A stretch of DNA of 64,000 bases from Chroogloeocystis siderophila 5.2 s.c.1 (GCF_001904655.1 NZ_MRCC01000001.1:1-64000); one strand, 5' to 3'; shown: positions 37,171-47,694, counted from the first letter of the stretch. The notes: generated by a model not told the origin, from the letters alone. Numbers and translations: made by a program.

Positions 37171-37309
37171 CTTAAGAAAAATATATATTAGGTACCAATA
37201 AATAGCTTTTTAGGGATCTATCGCCTGGTAGGTGTTTAATAGTACGTACTACCAAGATAGAAAATTTTAACCTTTGCCGCTGCAAACCTTCTCCATCGGA
37301 ACTCCATCT

Positions 37310-38914
37310 GTGACTATCCAGACACAAACACCGCCTCAAACGACTTTAAAGCAGCTGGATCGCCAAATGATCGTCATCTTGGACTTCGGCTCTCAATACT
37401 CTGAACTCATCGCCCGCCGTATTCGGGAAACGCAAGTTTATTCAGAGGTGGTTTCCTATCGCACGACTGCTGAACAACTACAGCAACTCAACCCCAAGGG
37501 AATTATCCTTTCAGGAGGACCTAATTCAGTCTACGACGTCGGCGCTCCGCAATGCGATTCCCAAATTTGGGAGTTGGGTATTCCGATTCTGGGTGTTTGT
37601 TACGGAATGCAGTTGATGGTTAATCAACTCGGTGGCAGTGTCGTTCGTGCTGAACGCGGCGAGTATGGTAAAGCCTCACTTTTGATTGACGATCCGACTG
37701 ATTTACTGACAAACGTCGAAGATGGCACGATCATGTGGATGAGTCACGGAGACTCGTGTACCGCATTACCAGAAGGGTTTGAGGTTTTAGCGCACACAGA
37801 AAATACTTCGTGTGCAGCGATCGCGCACCACGAGAAAAAGCTTTACGGCGTACAGTTTCATCCAGAAGTTGTGCATTCGTTGGGTGGAATGGCGTTGATT
37901 CGGAATTTTGTCTATCACATTTGCGACTGCGAACCAACGTGGACAACGGAAGCTTTTGTTGATGAAGCAATTCGCGAAATTCGTGCCAAAGTAGGCGATA
38001 AGCGGGTCTTACTTGCGCTTTCTGGTGGTGTCGATTCTTCGACGTTAGCTTTTTTACTTCATAAAGCAATTGGCGATCAGTTGACATGTGTCTTTATTGA
38101 CCAAGGCTTTATGCGTAAGCTAGAGCCAGAACGGTTAGTCAAGTTATTTCAAGAACAGTTTCACATACCAGTAGAGTATGTTAAGGCGCGCGATCGCTTT
38201 TTGGCAGCGATCGCCGGTGTCACCGATCCTGAAGAAAAACGCCGCCGCATCGGACACGAATTTATCAAAGCCTTTGAAGATGCTTCCAAGCGCTTAGGAC
38301 CTTTTGATTATTTAGCACAAGGAACTTTGTATCCTGATGTCATCGAATCGGCAGATACAAATGTTGACCCGAAAACTGGGGAACGTGTCGCTGTGAAAAT
38401 TAAGAGTCACCACAACGTCGGTGGCTTACCCAAAGACTTACGCTTTAAGCTGGTTGAACCACTACGCAAATTATTTAAAGATGAAGTGCGTAAAGTTGGG
38501 CGTTCAATCGGTTTACCCGACGAAATTGTTCAACGACAGCCGTTTCCAGGTCCAGGTTTAGCAATTCGGATTTTAGGCGAAGTGACAGAAGAGCGCTTGG
38601 AAATTTTACGCGATGCCGATTTAATTGTGCGTCAAGAAATTAACCGCAATGGTATTTACAATCAGTTATGGCAAGCGTTCGCAGTATTACTACCAATTCG
38701 TAGTGTTGGCGTCATGGGCGATCAGCGTACTTATGCGTATCCGATTGTTTTACGTTTGGTTTCCAGCGAAGATGGGATGACTGCGGATTGGGCGCGAGTT
38801 CCTTACGACTTACTAGAGACGATTTCTAACCGCATTGTTAACGAAGTTCGCGGCGTGAATCGCGTCGTTTACGACATTACTTCCAAGCCCCCAGGAACAA
38901 TCGAGTGGGAGTAG
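37310..38914 (+). CDS. guaA: GMP synthase (glutamine-hydrolysing)
   Basis: Converts XMP to GMP using glutamine. The N-terminal class I amidotransferase has [16 protein letters not shown], the catalytic Cys in GVCYGMQLM and the His/Glu in YGVQFHPEV. The PP-loop ATP pyrophosphatase has [17 protein letters not shown], and the dimerisation domain ends [17 protein letters not shown]. The frame is open from a TTG near 37274; I favour the GTG near 37310 (MTIQTQTP) because the extra residues are not conserved and lack a ribosome site. Length is then 534 residues, normal for the family. Confidence 0.96.
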   Translation: MTIQTQTPPQTTLKQLDRQMIVILDFGSQYSELIARRIRETQVYSEVVSYRTTAEQLQQLNPKGIILSGGPNSVYDVGAPQCDSQIWELGIPILGVCYGMQLMVNQLGGSVVRAERGEYGKASLLIDDPTDLLTNVEDGTIMWMSHGDSCTALPEGFEVLAHTENTSCAAIAHHEKKLYGVQFHPEVVHSLGGMALIRNFVYHICDCEPTWTTEAFVDEAIREIRAKVGDKRVLLALSGGVDSSTLAFLLHKAIGDQLTCVFIDQGFMRKLEPERLVKLFQEQFHIPVEYVKARDRFLAAIAGVTDPEEKRRRIGHEFIKAFEDASKRLGPFDYLAQGTLYPDVIESADTNVDPKTGERVAVKIKSHHNVGGLPKDLRFKLVEPLRKLFKDEVRKVGRSIGLPDEIVQRQPFPGPGLAIRILGEVTEERLEILRDADLIVRQEINRNGIYNQLWQAFAVLLPIRSVGVMGDQRTYAYPIVLRLVSSEDGMTADWARVPYDLLETISNRIVNEVRGVNRVVYDITSKPPGTIEWE

Positions 38915-39520
38915 TTTATTAAGTTATCAAGCTGAGAAACGACCCTCTTAAAAAGGTTTTTGCCTTAATCAATCTCAACACTGTTTAAGAAGTACTGAGA
39001 TTGTTCTGATTTTACATGACAGATAAATGCCTTACGAACATTTGAACTCAATAAAACCTGATTCAAAAATGGTAGAATTACTAGCAAAATAGTCATAACG
39101 GAAAAATAGCTATTTGTTTTTCTATAGAGATTAATTGTAAGCTGCAAAAGCGAAAAAAATAATAAAATTGTGTAGTTTAATTACCTAAATTCTGATAATA
39201 AATACATTAAGTAAATAGGCACTCTAGCCAGCTAAGTAAATGGGACAAATAAACGTAACATCAAACTTGGTAGCTAATAATTGGTAGTTGGCTGAAAAGG
39301 CAACTTGCTTTGGAGTTACCGCGTTTCCGATAACCCGTTACCCAATTAGATAGGTGTGACACTTAATTGTGCCTACATACATAGATGTTAGAACTAGTTT
39401 GCAAATAGGCAGAGTCTAGAATTCCAATTCTTTCCTATGAATTAAGACCTTGCCGCTAAACCATAGTCAGTAAGAGCTTATTTTGCCAAAAAATAGACGT
39501 ATTTAAGAGAGATTCTATTG
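38915..39520. other. Long AT-rich spacer without a supported gene
   Basis: About 600 bp between guaA and the Ntn hydrolase. A 60-codon frame on the minus strand at 38965-39147 has a hydrophobic start but no ribosome site and no recognisable family, so I do not call it. No repeat or RNA is evident. Confidence 0.5.
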
Positions 39521-40594
39521 ATGATGCGACCAACTATAATTCTTCAATCTGTAGTTAGTACAATGTTTGCATTAACACTGGGGCAAATGCAGCATATACC
39601 CGCTGTGATCGCCTGCACTCGTGTTGTTTATCTTGGAGCAGACAATACGGTTTTCACTGCACGCAGTATGGATTGGAAAAGTGAAATGCCAACTAACCTT
39701 TGGGTTTTCCCACGAGGTGTAGAGCGCAATGGTATTGCTGGTCCGAACTCAATTGCATGGACTTCTAAGTATGGTAGCGTCATCGCATCAGGTTTTGATG
39801 CTGGTACAGCAGACGGCATGAACGAGAGAGGCTTAGTTGCTAACCTACTTTATCTTGTTGAGTCAGAGTATGTTACACCGACTAAAAATGACCCACGTAA
39901 ACCACTATCGATTTCCCTATGGGCGCAGTACTTCCTCGATAACTACGCCACTGTTACGGAAGCCGTGCAAGCGATGCGTCAGGAACCCTTTTATGTTGTT
40001 ACGACAATGACTCCAGACGGAAAACCTGGACAATTGCACTTGTCTATCTCCGATGCTACAGGCGACTCAGCCATTTTTGAATATGTGGATGGAAAACTTC
40101 AGATTCATCACAACCGGAATTATCAGGTAATGACCAACTCTCCTATTTACGAACAGCAGCTTGCTCTCAATGATTACTGGGAGCAAATCGGGGGACTGAC
40201 AATGTTACCAGGAACGAATCGTGCAGCTGATCGCTTTGTACGTGCTTCATTTTATATTAAAGCAATTCCCCAAACATCTGACATTAATGAGGCAACTGCT
40301 AGCGTTTTTTCAGTAATTCGTAATGTATCTGTTCCTAGGGGAATTTCCACCCCTGGAGAACCCAATATTTCCTCAACGCTCTGGCGTACGGTTGCAGACC
40401 ACAAAAACAAGCGGTATTTCTTTGAATCAACTCGCACTCCCAACGTGTTCTGGGTAAATATGTCTGATCTCAATTTTACAAAAGGAGCAGCAACGATGAA
40501 ACTGACGCTCACAGATGGTGCTGTTTATGCTGGCAATGTAGCAGCAAAATTCCAACCTACTAAACCTTTTGCTTTTCTACCATCAGTAAAATAA
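39521..40594 (+). CDS. Exported choloylglycine hydrolase / penicillin acylase family amidase
   Basis: About 357 residues of the linear amide C-N hydrolase (Ntn) family. An N-terminal signal (IILQSVVSTMFALTLG) ends just before the nucleophile Cys near residue 32 (VIACTRVVYLG), which becomes N-terminal after processing. Conserved follow-ups are ARSMDWKSEMPTNLWVFPRG, GMNERGLVANLLYL and NYQVMTNSPIYEQQL. Family members cleave bile-salt, penicillin V or acyl-homoserine-lactone amides; in a cyanobacterium the last is the most plausible, but this is inference. Confidence 0.88.
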   Translation: MMRPTIILQSVVSTMFALTLGQMQHIPAVIACTRVVYLGADNTVFTARSMDWKSEMPTNLWVFPRGVERNGIAGPNSIAWTSKYGSVIASGFDAGTADGMNERGLVANLLYLVESEYVTPTKNDPRKPLSISLWAQYFLDNYATVTEAVQAMRQEPFYVVTTMTPDGKPGQLHLSISDATGDSAIFEYVDGKLQIHHNRNYQVMTNSPIYEQQLALNDYWEQIGGLTMLPGTNRAADRFVRASFYIKAIPQTSDINEATASVFSVIRNVSVPRGISTPGEPNISSTLWRTVADHKNKRYFFESTRTPNVFWVNMSDLNFTKGAATMKLTLTDGAVYAGNVAAKFQPTKPFAFLPSVK

Positions 40595-40772
40595 ATACAG
40601 CCACGCCCGCTTTTGCTGCTCACAAGAAGAGGATCGTTCTGTAGCTATCTTTTATCAAGCAGTACCGCATCTTTAGCGATCGCCTTGTCTAGCCTCTCGA
40701 TTGAGTAACATTGAATGAGAATAGTGCATACTGTGATGTAGCAGTGTCCAGATTCTCTGCTCATTATTAGTT

Positions 40773-41432
40773 ATGTACGACGACATTGCCAGCCTTTATC
40801 ATCTTGTATACCCTGACTGCAATGAAGCTATCAAACAGCAGGGTTCTGCGCTAAACAGTGTCATTTGCAATTTGATAGGTTCAGCACCACTATCAATTCT
40901 TGACTTGATGTTTTCTGCGGTATTGGAACGCAAGCATTAGGACTCGCAGCTTTAGGACATAATGTAACAGCATCTAATTTATCAGCAGCAGCGATTAGTC
41001 GAGCACAAAAGAGCGGTGTCACGCGGACTTGAAATTACGTTTAAAGTCGCAGATATGCGACAGTGCGCCCAAACGCATGGTTCTGGATTTGATGTCGTGT
41101 TAAGCGCCGATAACTCCTTGCCACACCTTCCTGGAGAAGATGAGATCCGAGTTGCACTTCAAGGTTTCTACCAGTGTTTGCGGCAAGATGGAGTGGCGAT
41201 CGTGAGCCTGCGCGAGTATCTTGAAGATGAGGATCGATCCTCTCCGCAAATGTGGTCATATGGGTTTCGTTATGACGGAGGCGATCGCTATTTTGTGTTT
41301 CAAACTCGTGATTGGAATGGTAATGCTTACGACGTTGCAATGTATTTTGTGCGTGAGGTAAAGCAAGGTACTCCTGCTAGCGTTATTGCTGGATTATCTC
41401 GTTACTATGCGATTACTATAGAACCCATTTGA
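40773..41432 (+). pseudogene. Frameshifted SAM-dependent methyltransferase
   Basis: From the ATG at 40773 the product begins MYDDIASLYHLVYPD, a common methyltransferase start. Near 40905-40920 the SAM motif is broken: the expected DCGCGIGTQ appears out of frame as CGIGTQALGLAALGHNV. A second shift near 41005-41030 returns to the frame of GLEITFKVADMRQCAQTH and FDVVLSADNSLPHLPG. The rest is intact to the stop at 41432. With two shifts this is a pseudogene, next to an IS element. Confidence 0.8.
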
Positions 41433-41435
41433 GAT

Positions 41436-42197
41436 CTAGGAGGAAGCTGCAAGTCTCTTAAGCATGAGCCTGATGAAACAAAGATTGAGCTTGGCAGTTG
41501 CATTCGATAAGGTTCTCTCAAAGTTTTTGACGAGGATTTTGCATCGCTCCATCCAAGCATTTGACCGTTCTATCACCCACCTAGCTACAGTTGGGACAAA
41601 TCCAGATTTCCCTTGTGCTGCCTTCTGTTGTTTCGAGGGTTTCGTCGCTCGTTCAAACCTGATTTTCGTCATAATCTGGGGATAAACTTGCTCCAACTGC
41701 TCAATCAAATAGTCAACGTGATAGCCGTGGTCTAGCAGGATGGTGAGCTTGGGAATATTAACGGGTTTTGACTTGAAGTAGTTGATGTTGAGCGTCAACA
41801 TCTCAAGTAATCCTGCATCATCCGAGACATTGGCTCTTGTGCAATGGGTAAAGAAGGGAAACCCAAGAATATCAATGGTGAGATGCCTTTTAATCCCATT
41901 GGTCGCTTTGTAAAAACAGTATCCTTTCGAGTTTACACCCGCATTACAAGTGTTTTTCACCGCTTGGGAGTCAATGATGAGCAAGGTTGTCCACTTGGGC
42001 TTTTTTTAACTTGTTGCCGCACTTGTCCATGTAAAACACTCATCAGTTGCTCGAACACTCCCGCTGCTCTCCAATGAATGCAAGTGCCAATAGACCGTTG
42101 AGATGGAGGAAAGTCTTTGGGTAAGTCTTGCCAATTGCAACCATTCTTGAGTTGATAGAGGATTCCATCAAGAATCTCTCGCTTTGTCCAGGTAGTG
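41436..42197 (-). mobile_element. 5'-truncated IS5-family element with a -1 frameshift-type transposase
   Basis: The downstream frame (ending at 41436) carries DDE-transposase sequence: IIDSQAVKNT, YCFYKATNGIKRHLTIDILG, LDHGYHVDYLIEQL and VIERSNAWMERCK. The upstream frame (about 42197-41957) reads WTKREILDGILYQLKNGCNWQ and IHWRAAGVFEQL, the N-terminal IS5-type domain. The two are joined by a -1 shift at GTTAAAAAAAGCCC (42010-41997), the kind of slippery site used by IS427-group elements. The N-terminus is cut off against the adjacent Crp-like gene, so this copy is inactive. Confidence 0.75.
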
Positions 42198-42205
42198 TAG
42201 GCTCA

Positions 42206-42767
42206 ATGTACGAACCATTTTATAAATTTATTCAACAGCTTTCGCCTGACTTTAAAATTGATGTCATGCATATTGAGCCGCTACTAAAAGTAAAAACAAT
42301 TTATAAGGGAGAATTTCTCTTTCAGGAAAATGATATATGTGAATTTGTCGGCTTCACCCTCAAAGGTTGTCTAAGAACCTTTTTTTATAAAAGAAGGAAA
42401 AGAATATACTCTTTTTTTTCACCCTGAACACTGATCAGTAGGCGATTATGAAAGTTTCCGCAAGCAAAAGCCTGCGTGTTTCTCGTGTCAGGCGATTGAG
42501 GATTCTGAAGTTTTGATTGTCAACCATCAAGTATTTAATGCTTTTGAGGAATTACTAGATGGTCAAAGATTTTTGAGACTTCATGCAGAGAATCTCGCGT
42601 TTATGCTGCGCGATAAATTGCTTTCTCTTTTTAGAGATTCGCCAGAACAGCGTTATCTTGACCTAATTCAATCAGAATCTGAATTGCAGCGTATTCCTCA
42701 ATATTATCTAGCATCATATCTCGGTATTGAGCCAGAATCGCTCAGTCGATTAAAACGGAGAATTTAA
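42206..42767 (+). pseudogene. Broken Crp/Fnr-type regulator gene
   Basis: MYEPFYKFIQQLSPDF begins a cyclic-nucleotide-binding-type regulator of the short Bacteroidetes-like kind. At a run of seven T (near 42380) the frame is lost: with one T fewer it would read FFIKEGKEYTLFFHPEH. A TGA near 42430 then interrupts, followed by [19 protein letters not shown] and an intact C-terminal half ending [17 protein letters not shown], the winged-helix recognition region. One frameshift and one nonsense codon make it a pseudogene. Confidence 0.8.
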
Positions 42768-42854
42768 CAGAAAAGAACTTCTTAACTCAGGTCAATGCGA
42801 GTCATGAGGTTTGCAAAGTAAATTTGCAACAAGATACTTCAAAAAGAACCTACG

Positions 42855-43268
42855 ATGTCGTTAAAACAAAATAAATTGATTGTCCTGCAAGCTTACGAAG
42901 CTTTTGATCGCGGAGATATCGAAACAGGTAAAGCGTTAATTGCTTCAGATATTACTGGTTGTGTGATGGGAAGTCACGAACTCAAAGGGGCTGATGCTTT
43001 CTTTGAGTATGCGCTAAAAATGCGTCAGGCTTTTCCAGATGGTCGTCACACGTTTGAAGATGCGATCGCTGAAGATGATAAAGTCGTTACGCGGGGAATA
43101 TTCTGTGGAACTCATTTAGCAGAAATTATGAATGTTCCCCCGACAGGAAAGCAAGTGACATTTTCAGTTGTTCATATTGATCGCGTTGTCAATGGTAAGG
43201 TTGTAGAACATTGGGGACACGCTGACATGATGGTTTTAATGCAACAGTTAGGTGTGGTCAACTCTTAA
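42855..43268 (+). CDS. SnoaL-like / ester cyclase family protein
   Basis: 137 residues of the NTF2-like fold as in SnoaL polyketide cyclases: VLQAYEAFDRGDIETGKAL, LKGADAFFEYALKMRQAFPDG, VTRGIFCGTHLAEIM and VEHWGHADMMVLMQQLG. Such proteins are common stand-alone enzymes of unknown substrate. Intact, unlike the broken Crp-type gene 88 bp upstream; homologues often sit beside such regulators, so it may once have been its target. Confidence 0.85.
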   Translation: MSLKQNKLIVLQAYEAFDRGDIETGKALIASDITGCVMGSHELKGADAFFEYALKMRQAFPDGRHTFEDAIAEDDKVVTRGIFCGTHLAEIMNVPPTGKQVTFSVVHIDRVVNGKVVEHWGHADMMVLMQQLGVVNS

Positions 43269-43383
43269 GTACTAGGTGTGAGTTCATTCTTAAACATGAA
43301 TCATAATACATAGTCTCCGAAAGTATGACAAGCACACTTAAATAGAGATTTGAGAAGGTAAGATATGTCTTACGCGTAATTCA

Positions 43384-43428
43384 CGAGGGTAAACTTTGTT
43401 TGTCTAGCGGCGAATTTATTCGCCAAGC
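43384..43428. repeat. Dispersed palindromic repeat after the CDF gene
   Basis: The palindrome GGCGAATTTATTCGCC (43410-43425) is preceded by cgagggtaaactttgtttgtctagc, which is close to the flank of the repeat at 33145-33170. Its right edge touches the CDF stop codon, and on the minus strand it may act as a terminator. Confidence 0.55.
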
Positions 43429-44349
43429 TTATAATTTAGCTTCGTAGCTAATGCGATCGCTCTCATAGTCTGGCGGTTCAATATGAATAGAAATGCGTAC
43501 AGGGCTAAATTTTTCTATTAGCTTTGCTTCGACTTCTTCAGTTATTTTATGCGCTGTTGCTACGTCTGTTGCATCAACGATTAAATGCATTTCAATAAAA
43601 ACTTGTCGCCCGACAACACCTCTTGAAGCAATATCGTGACAGTTAATAACACCAGGAACTTGCATGACAAGTTTATAAATTGCTTCAGGTGCGATCGCCA
43701 TTTCATCAACAAGCCAAGGTAGATTTTCTTTGAGTACTGACCAACCGCTTTTAAAGACGAGTAATGCTACCGGAAAAGCTAAAATGACATCCAACCATTG
43801 CAGTTGTGGTAAGTTTAAAATGTTTCCCTGCCATATGCTAACTAACCCAACAAGTACAGTAATTGTTACCCAAACATCGCTCATTGTATGTTTGGCATCA
43901 GCGATTAAAATTGGACTACCTACGCGTTGACCGACGGTACGTTCGTAGAAGGCAACAAATATATTAACACCGAGTACAATTAGCAGTAACCATAATTCTG
44001 ATGAGGATATGCTTACAGGATCACCTTCATTGAGAATTCGCTCAATCGCACTCTGAAGAATTTCAAAGCAAGCAATACCTAAAAACGCAGCAATTCCTAA
44101 CGCACCTACAGCTTCAAATTTGAGATGTCCGTAAGGGTGGTCGCGATCAGGTTGAGGTGACGAAAAACGACTGGCAATTAGTCCTAAGATATTATTAGCG
44201 CCATCTGTCACGCTATGTAATGCATCAGCCTGTAAGCTTAGGGAACCACTCCACCAACCCACGACAGCTTTTAATGTCATTACGAATAGATTAAGTATCA
44301 GCGTAATGAGTAACACCTTTTGCACCGTTGCACGGCGATCTTTAACCAT
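43429..44349 (-). CDS. Cation diffusion facilitator family transporter
   Basis: 306 residues: six membrane helices with the metal-site pairs ADALHSVTDGANN in helix 2 and ADAKHTMSDVWVT in helix 5, then a cytoplasmic C-terminal domain (VIDA-like FIEMHLIVDATDV, VRISIHIEPPD). The HD-HD arrangement of the transport site suggests zinc, iron or manganese export; the metal cannot be fixed. It is a single gene. Confidence 0.93.
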   Translation of the reverse strand: MVKDRRATVQKVLLITLILNLFVMTLKAVVGWWSGSLSLQADALHSVTDGANNILGLIASRFSSPQPDRDHPYGHLKFEAVGALGIAAFLGIACFEILQSAIERILNEGDPVSISSSELWLLLIVLGVNIFVAFYERTVGQRVGSPILIADAKHTMSDVWVTITVLVGLVSIWQGNILNLPQLQWLDVILAFPVALLVFKSGWSVLKENLPWLVDEMAIAPEAIYKLVMQVPGVINCHDIASRGVVGRQVFIEMHLIVDATDVATAHKITEEVEAKLIEKFSPVRISIHIEPPDYESDRISYEAKL

Positions 44350-44463
44350 ATAATTTTTCTCATTTCATTTCGGCTAGAAAACTGCTTGATCTACGCACAG
44401 ATCATCCGAGGAAATGCAGCATAACAGGTAACATAAAGTAGCACGTTTCGATAATTTACGCTT

Positions 44464-44811
44464 ATGTCCTCTAAGTTGACTTTGAACTTGGTTGAGGGTT
44501 CAGTCTCTTTTAGTTTCTCTCCAGAAGCTGCGCGCGAGTTACAAAGTGCGATCGCACAATTGATGCAAAGTCTCAAAGCTGTTAGTACTAAAATGACTCC
44601 TGGTGCTAAAGCGACTCCGCAACAGTCTTTGGAGTATCGTTATACGGGTGAAGTCTTTCTAGAGATTTTTTGTAATCCTAATATCTGGGCGACACCTTTT
44701 GCCGCTAAAGTGTTGATTACGCTGCGAGATGCGCATATTCGTCTCACGACTGAAGCTGAACTGACTCGCGTTAGCGAAGACCTCAACCTCTATTTGGAAC
44801 AGGTTAGTTAA
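44464..44811 (+). CDS. Conserved hypothetical protein
   Basis: 115 residues, soluble, predicted alpha/beta: an N-terminal strand region (LTLNLVEGSVSFSFSPEA), a helix (RELQSAIAQLMQSLK) and a C-terminal half (YTGEVFLEIFCNPNIWATPFAAKVLITL). I do not recognise a family. The start ATG at 44464, codon use and absence of stops support a real gene. Divergent from the CDF gene. Confidence 0.7.
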   Translation: MSSKLTLNLVEGSVSFSFSPEAARELQSAIAQLMQSLKAVSTKMTPGAKATPQQSLEYRYTGEVFLEIFCNPNIWATPFAAKVLITLRDAHIRLTTEAELTRVSEDLNLYLEQVS

Positions 44812-44854
44812 AGCCTAACGGTTGCGATCGCTAGTTCTACTAAAATTTGTCAAA

Positions 44855-44879
44855 TAAAAAATTGCTTTGCCTGAAGCAA
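44855..44879 (-). terminator. Intrinsic terminator pointing leftward
   Basis: TTGCTT (44862-44867) and AAGCAA (44874-44879) form a 6-bp stem; on the minus strand it is followed by a T-rich tract (44861-44855). It fits the DUF4327 transcript, whose stop is about 170 nt away. Confidence 0.55.
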
Positions 44880-45052
44880 AACAATCTATCAACTGATGAA
44901 TAGCTATAACAAGTCTCAGTGATTGTCAGGTGGGGTAGAACTTGGTAATAGGATGTAAATGGCTTATGTGCTAAATGAATTTGTTTATAACTTCGCTTGT
45001 AGGTTAGCGATCGCCACATCAAATTGGCTCTTTTAGCCAAAGAACAGACAAC

Positions 45053-45286
45053 TTAATCGTTCTCCCATTCCTCGTGACCTAAAAGGTCGCCAATCCGATC
45101 GCGTAGCAGGAAATCGCATTTTTCTAGTTCTCCTTCCAGACAAACCCATTCGCGGGGCGGAATGAATTGACACAATGTGTAGATTGGTTGTTGACGGCTG
45201 ATCACTCCTTTTTGCACCAGACGACGCACCTCGTCTTGAATCACGTCTAACGAGTACCGAACAGGTGGCAATGTATTCACACTCAT
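45053..45286 (-). CDS. DUF4327-family protein
   Basis: 77 residues from the ATG at 45286 (MSVNTLPPVRYSLDVIQDEV). The blocks VRRLVQKGVISRQQPIYTLCQFIPPREW and LEKCDFLLRDRIGDLLGHEEW match this small cyanobacterium-specific family of unknown function. The longer frame from 45325 adds 13 residues not seen in the family. Confidence 0.8.
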   Translation of the reverse strand: MSVNTLPPVRYSLDVIQDEVRRLVQKGVISRQQPIYTLCQFIPPREWVCLEGELEKCDFLLRDRIGDLLGHEEWEND

Positions 45287-45610
45287 AATTTTTGACCCAG
45301 AAATAGTTGGGAATATAATATTCAAAGCATTCAGTCAGACTAGCTAATTATTTTTATTGTAATTTTGCTATTTGTAGTTTGCTATACTGAACTTTTTTTA
45401 TTTTCGTCCTTTCCTCTCTACTATAATATTAATAAATATTGCTGGAGTCAAGAAAACGTGACAATTTCACCTATAAAGTTATTGAAGTAAAACAATAGAT
45501 CAGTTTGATTGACACTGCTATTGACAAGTAATGACCTAATATTCATTCTGGCTATTCTATTTATAGGTGAGGAAGCGCGATCAAAAATTTCTATCGAAAG
45601 ATAGAAAGCT
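45287..45610. other. AT-rich spacer, nothing recognised
   Basis: 324 bp between DUF4327 and nagZ, both on the minus strand. It is strongly AT-rich and presumably carries the DUF4327 promoter. No repeat or RNA is recognised. Confidence 0.5.
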
Positions 45611-47167
45611 TTATACTTTGAATAAAGTATTCATAATTGTTAATTGAGCCGCAGGCATTTGCCCATAAGAAAACAAACAAGGTACGGTTGTGGGTAAGCC
45701 TGGCATAAACTCTTCAACTATGTACGGACTACCGTAGACGATTAAGGCTTGCAAATTCCCTAATTGTAATAATCTCTTAAACAAATCCTGGGCTACTTGC
45801 GTTAAACCGGCGCTACCTCGGAAGGGATTTCCTCGAATAAATAACTGTAATAAGGTAGCTTGACGGATATCAATATCGGGAATTGAAGTGTGACAATCGA
45901 CAAGTTCTGTCGTATAACCAAACCGTTGTGGCAGCGCGATCGCTGGACTAATTTCACTTAAAAAATGAGAGTTAAGTAGATTATCAACAACAATTAAGTT
46001 ACGTAAATTGTCTGAAGTGGAGTCGGTACGGATTGGCGTAGAACCAGAGACAACCTGCGTTTCGCGCACAATCGCGCTCACTGCGGCTACTGCTGAAGGT
46101 TGTGCTAATTCGAACAATCGGGGTGTGGCATACTCAACTTGTTGCTTAGCGTGCCAAATCCGTTCTAAAGAAGCACGAATTCGATCTTCCGAAATGCGAT
46201 CGCGTGCAACTGCTTCGCATACGGCTTGAATTGCGGCTTCGGGTTTGAGAGGCATTAATAAAATATCTGCGCCGGCTTCTACGGCTAAAACGGCGGCTTC
46301 TTCGGTTCCGTAGCGGTTAGCGATCGCGCCCATAATTAACGCATCAGTGACAATCAATCCGTCAAATCCTAGCTGTTTGCGCAATTGTTGCGTTAAGATT
46401 TTTTGCGAGAGTGTCGCGGGGTATTCGCTATCCCAAGCGGGAATCAACAGATGTGCGCTCATCACTGCATCAACGCCAGCGGCGATCGCAGCTTGAAATG
46501 GTGGTAATTCAATTTTTGCTAATCTTTCAGGCGAATGTGGCAATATGGGTAAATCGAGATGCGAATCTGTGGCGGTGTCGCCGTGTCCTGGAAAATGCTT
46601 GGCGGCGGTGAGTACGGGGAATTTTTTAGCCCCTTGAATAAAAGCTGTCGATAAATGACTGACAATTTCTGGAGTTTCTCCAAACGCGCGAACATTAATT
46701 ACTGGGTTTGCTGGATTGTTATTTACATCCACGACTGGCGCTAATACCCAATTAATGCCGGTTGCTAACGCTTCTTGTGCGGTGACAGCACCCATTTGCG
46801 ATGCGTATTGTATTGCACGTGCGAGATCTCGTTGGGCGATCGCACTCAGCGCCATTGGCGGCGGAAACTCCGTTGCACCTGAAAAACGTTGTCCTACACC
46901 TTCTTCAATATCTGCGGCGATTAGTAAAGGAAATTTTGCCCAAGTTTGCAGTTGTTGCGATCGCAGCGCGATTTCTCCGGCACTACCTCCTAATAAGATA
47001 ACGCCACCAACTCCAATTTCTAGCCAATGCTGCAACTTGACTGCGGGCGGTTCCCACTGCGGATACTGAATTTGGTGATCGAACAAATAGCCAGATGCGC
47101 GAACAACAACCATTTGGGCGACTTGTTCAGCGAGCGAAAGGCTATTAATATCAGGAAGTGATCGCAT
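45611..47167 (-). CDS. nagZ: Glycoside hydrolase family 3 beta-N-acetylhexosaminidase
   Basis: 518 residues. The GH3 barrel has the NagZ signature AAKHFPGHGDTATDSHLDLP, with the catalytic His in the loop, and the nucleophile Asp in GLIVTDALIMGAI. Unlike the short proteobacterial NagZ it has a second C-terminal domain (about 360-518), as in many Gram-positive and cyanobacterial forms. It removes GlcNAc from muropeptides or chitin fragments during wall recycling. It lies 62 bp downstream of rbfA on the same strand. Confidence 0.9.
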   Translation of the reverse strand: MRSLPDINSLSLAEQVAQMVVVRASGYLFDHQIQYPQWEPPAVKLQHWLEIGVGGVILLGGSAGEIALRSQQLQTWAKFPLLIAADIEEGVGQRFSGATEFPPPMALSAIAQRDLARAIQYASQMGAVTAQEALATGINWVLAPVVDVNNNPANPVINVRAFGETPEIVSHLSTAFIQGAKKFPVLTAAKHFPGHGDTATDSHLDLPILPHSPERLAKIELPPFQAAIAAGVDAVMSAHLLIPAWDSEYPATLSQKILTQQLRKQLGFDGLIVTDALIMGAIANRYGTEEAAVLAVEAGADILLMPLKPEAAIQAVCEAVARDRISEDRIRASLERIWHAKQQVEYATPRLFELAQPSAVAAVSAIVRETQVVSGSTPIRTDSTSDNLRNLIVVDNLLNSHFLSEISPAIALPQRFGYTTELVDCHTSIPDIDIRQATLLQLFIRGNPFRGSAGLTQVAQDLFKRLLQLGNLQALIVYGSPYIVEEFMPGLPTTVPCLFSYGQMPAAQLTIMNTLFKV

Positions 47168-47229
47168 TACGGTAAATACTGCTAATGTGTATGCTTTAGC
47201 TTATTTTAAAAGCCATTAACAGTTAGCGT

Positions 47230-47637
47230 TTATTCATCATCAAATTCATCAACTTCTTCGATTGCGACTGCGTCATCAATTTGACGATTTTGATTGAGTT
47301 GGTTAATCAGCGATATAACTCTGTTACCGCGCTCAATTGAACGATCTTCTTGGAAAACAATTTCTGGGGTTCGCCGTAAGCGAACTCTTTGCCCTAATTC
47401 ACTACGAACGTATCCAGTTGCGGATTTTAAGCCAGCCATTGTTTCGGCGCGTGCTTCATCGGTACCGTAGATACTGACAAAGACTTTGGCGTGTTGTAAA
47501 TCGCCTGAAACATCAACATCTGTTACACTCACCATTCCTGCACCCACGCGATCATCTTTGATGTCGTGGAGTAGCATTTGGCTGACTTCGCGCTTGATTA
47601 ATTCGGCAACGCGAGAAACGCGACGACTAGTAGCCAT
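47230..47637 (-). CDS. rbfA: 30S ribosome-binding factor RbfA
   Basis: 135 residues. The KH-fold factor for 16S rRNA 5'-end maturation and cold adaptation. Recognisable parts: [38 protein letters not shown] and [16 protein letters not shown]. The C-terminus is acidic (EEVDEFDDE). It lies between the DUF751 gene and nagZ, all on the minus strand, which is a common cyanobacterial order. Confidence 0.94.
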   Translation of the reverse strand: MATSRRVSRVAELIKREVSQMLLHDIKDDRVGAGMVSVTDVDVSGDLQHAKVFVSIYGTDEARAETMAGLKSATGYVRSELGQRVRLRRTPEIVFQEDRSIERGNRVISLINQLNQNRQIDDAVAIEEVDEFDDE

Positions 47638-47694
47638 TTAGTTTCTACTTCCTCACTCTAAATGTTGTCTTTACTTATTCTTCCTCGCGCGCGC

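Noticed and set aside
38965-39147. 60-codon minus-strand frame after guaA
   Set aside because: A hydrophobic patch but no ribosome site, no family and biased AT-rich composition.
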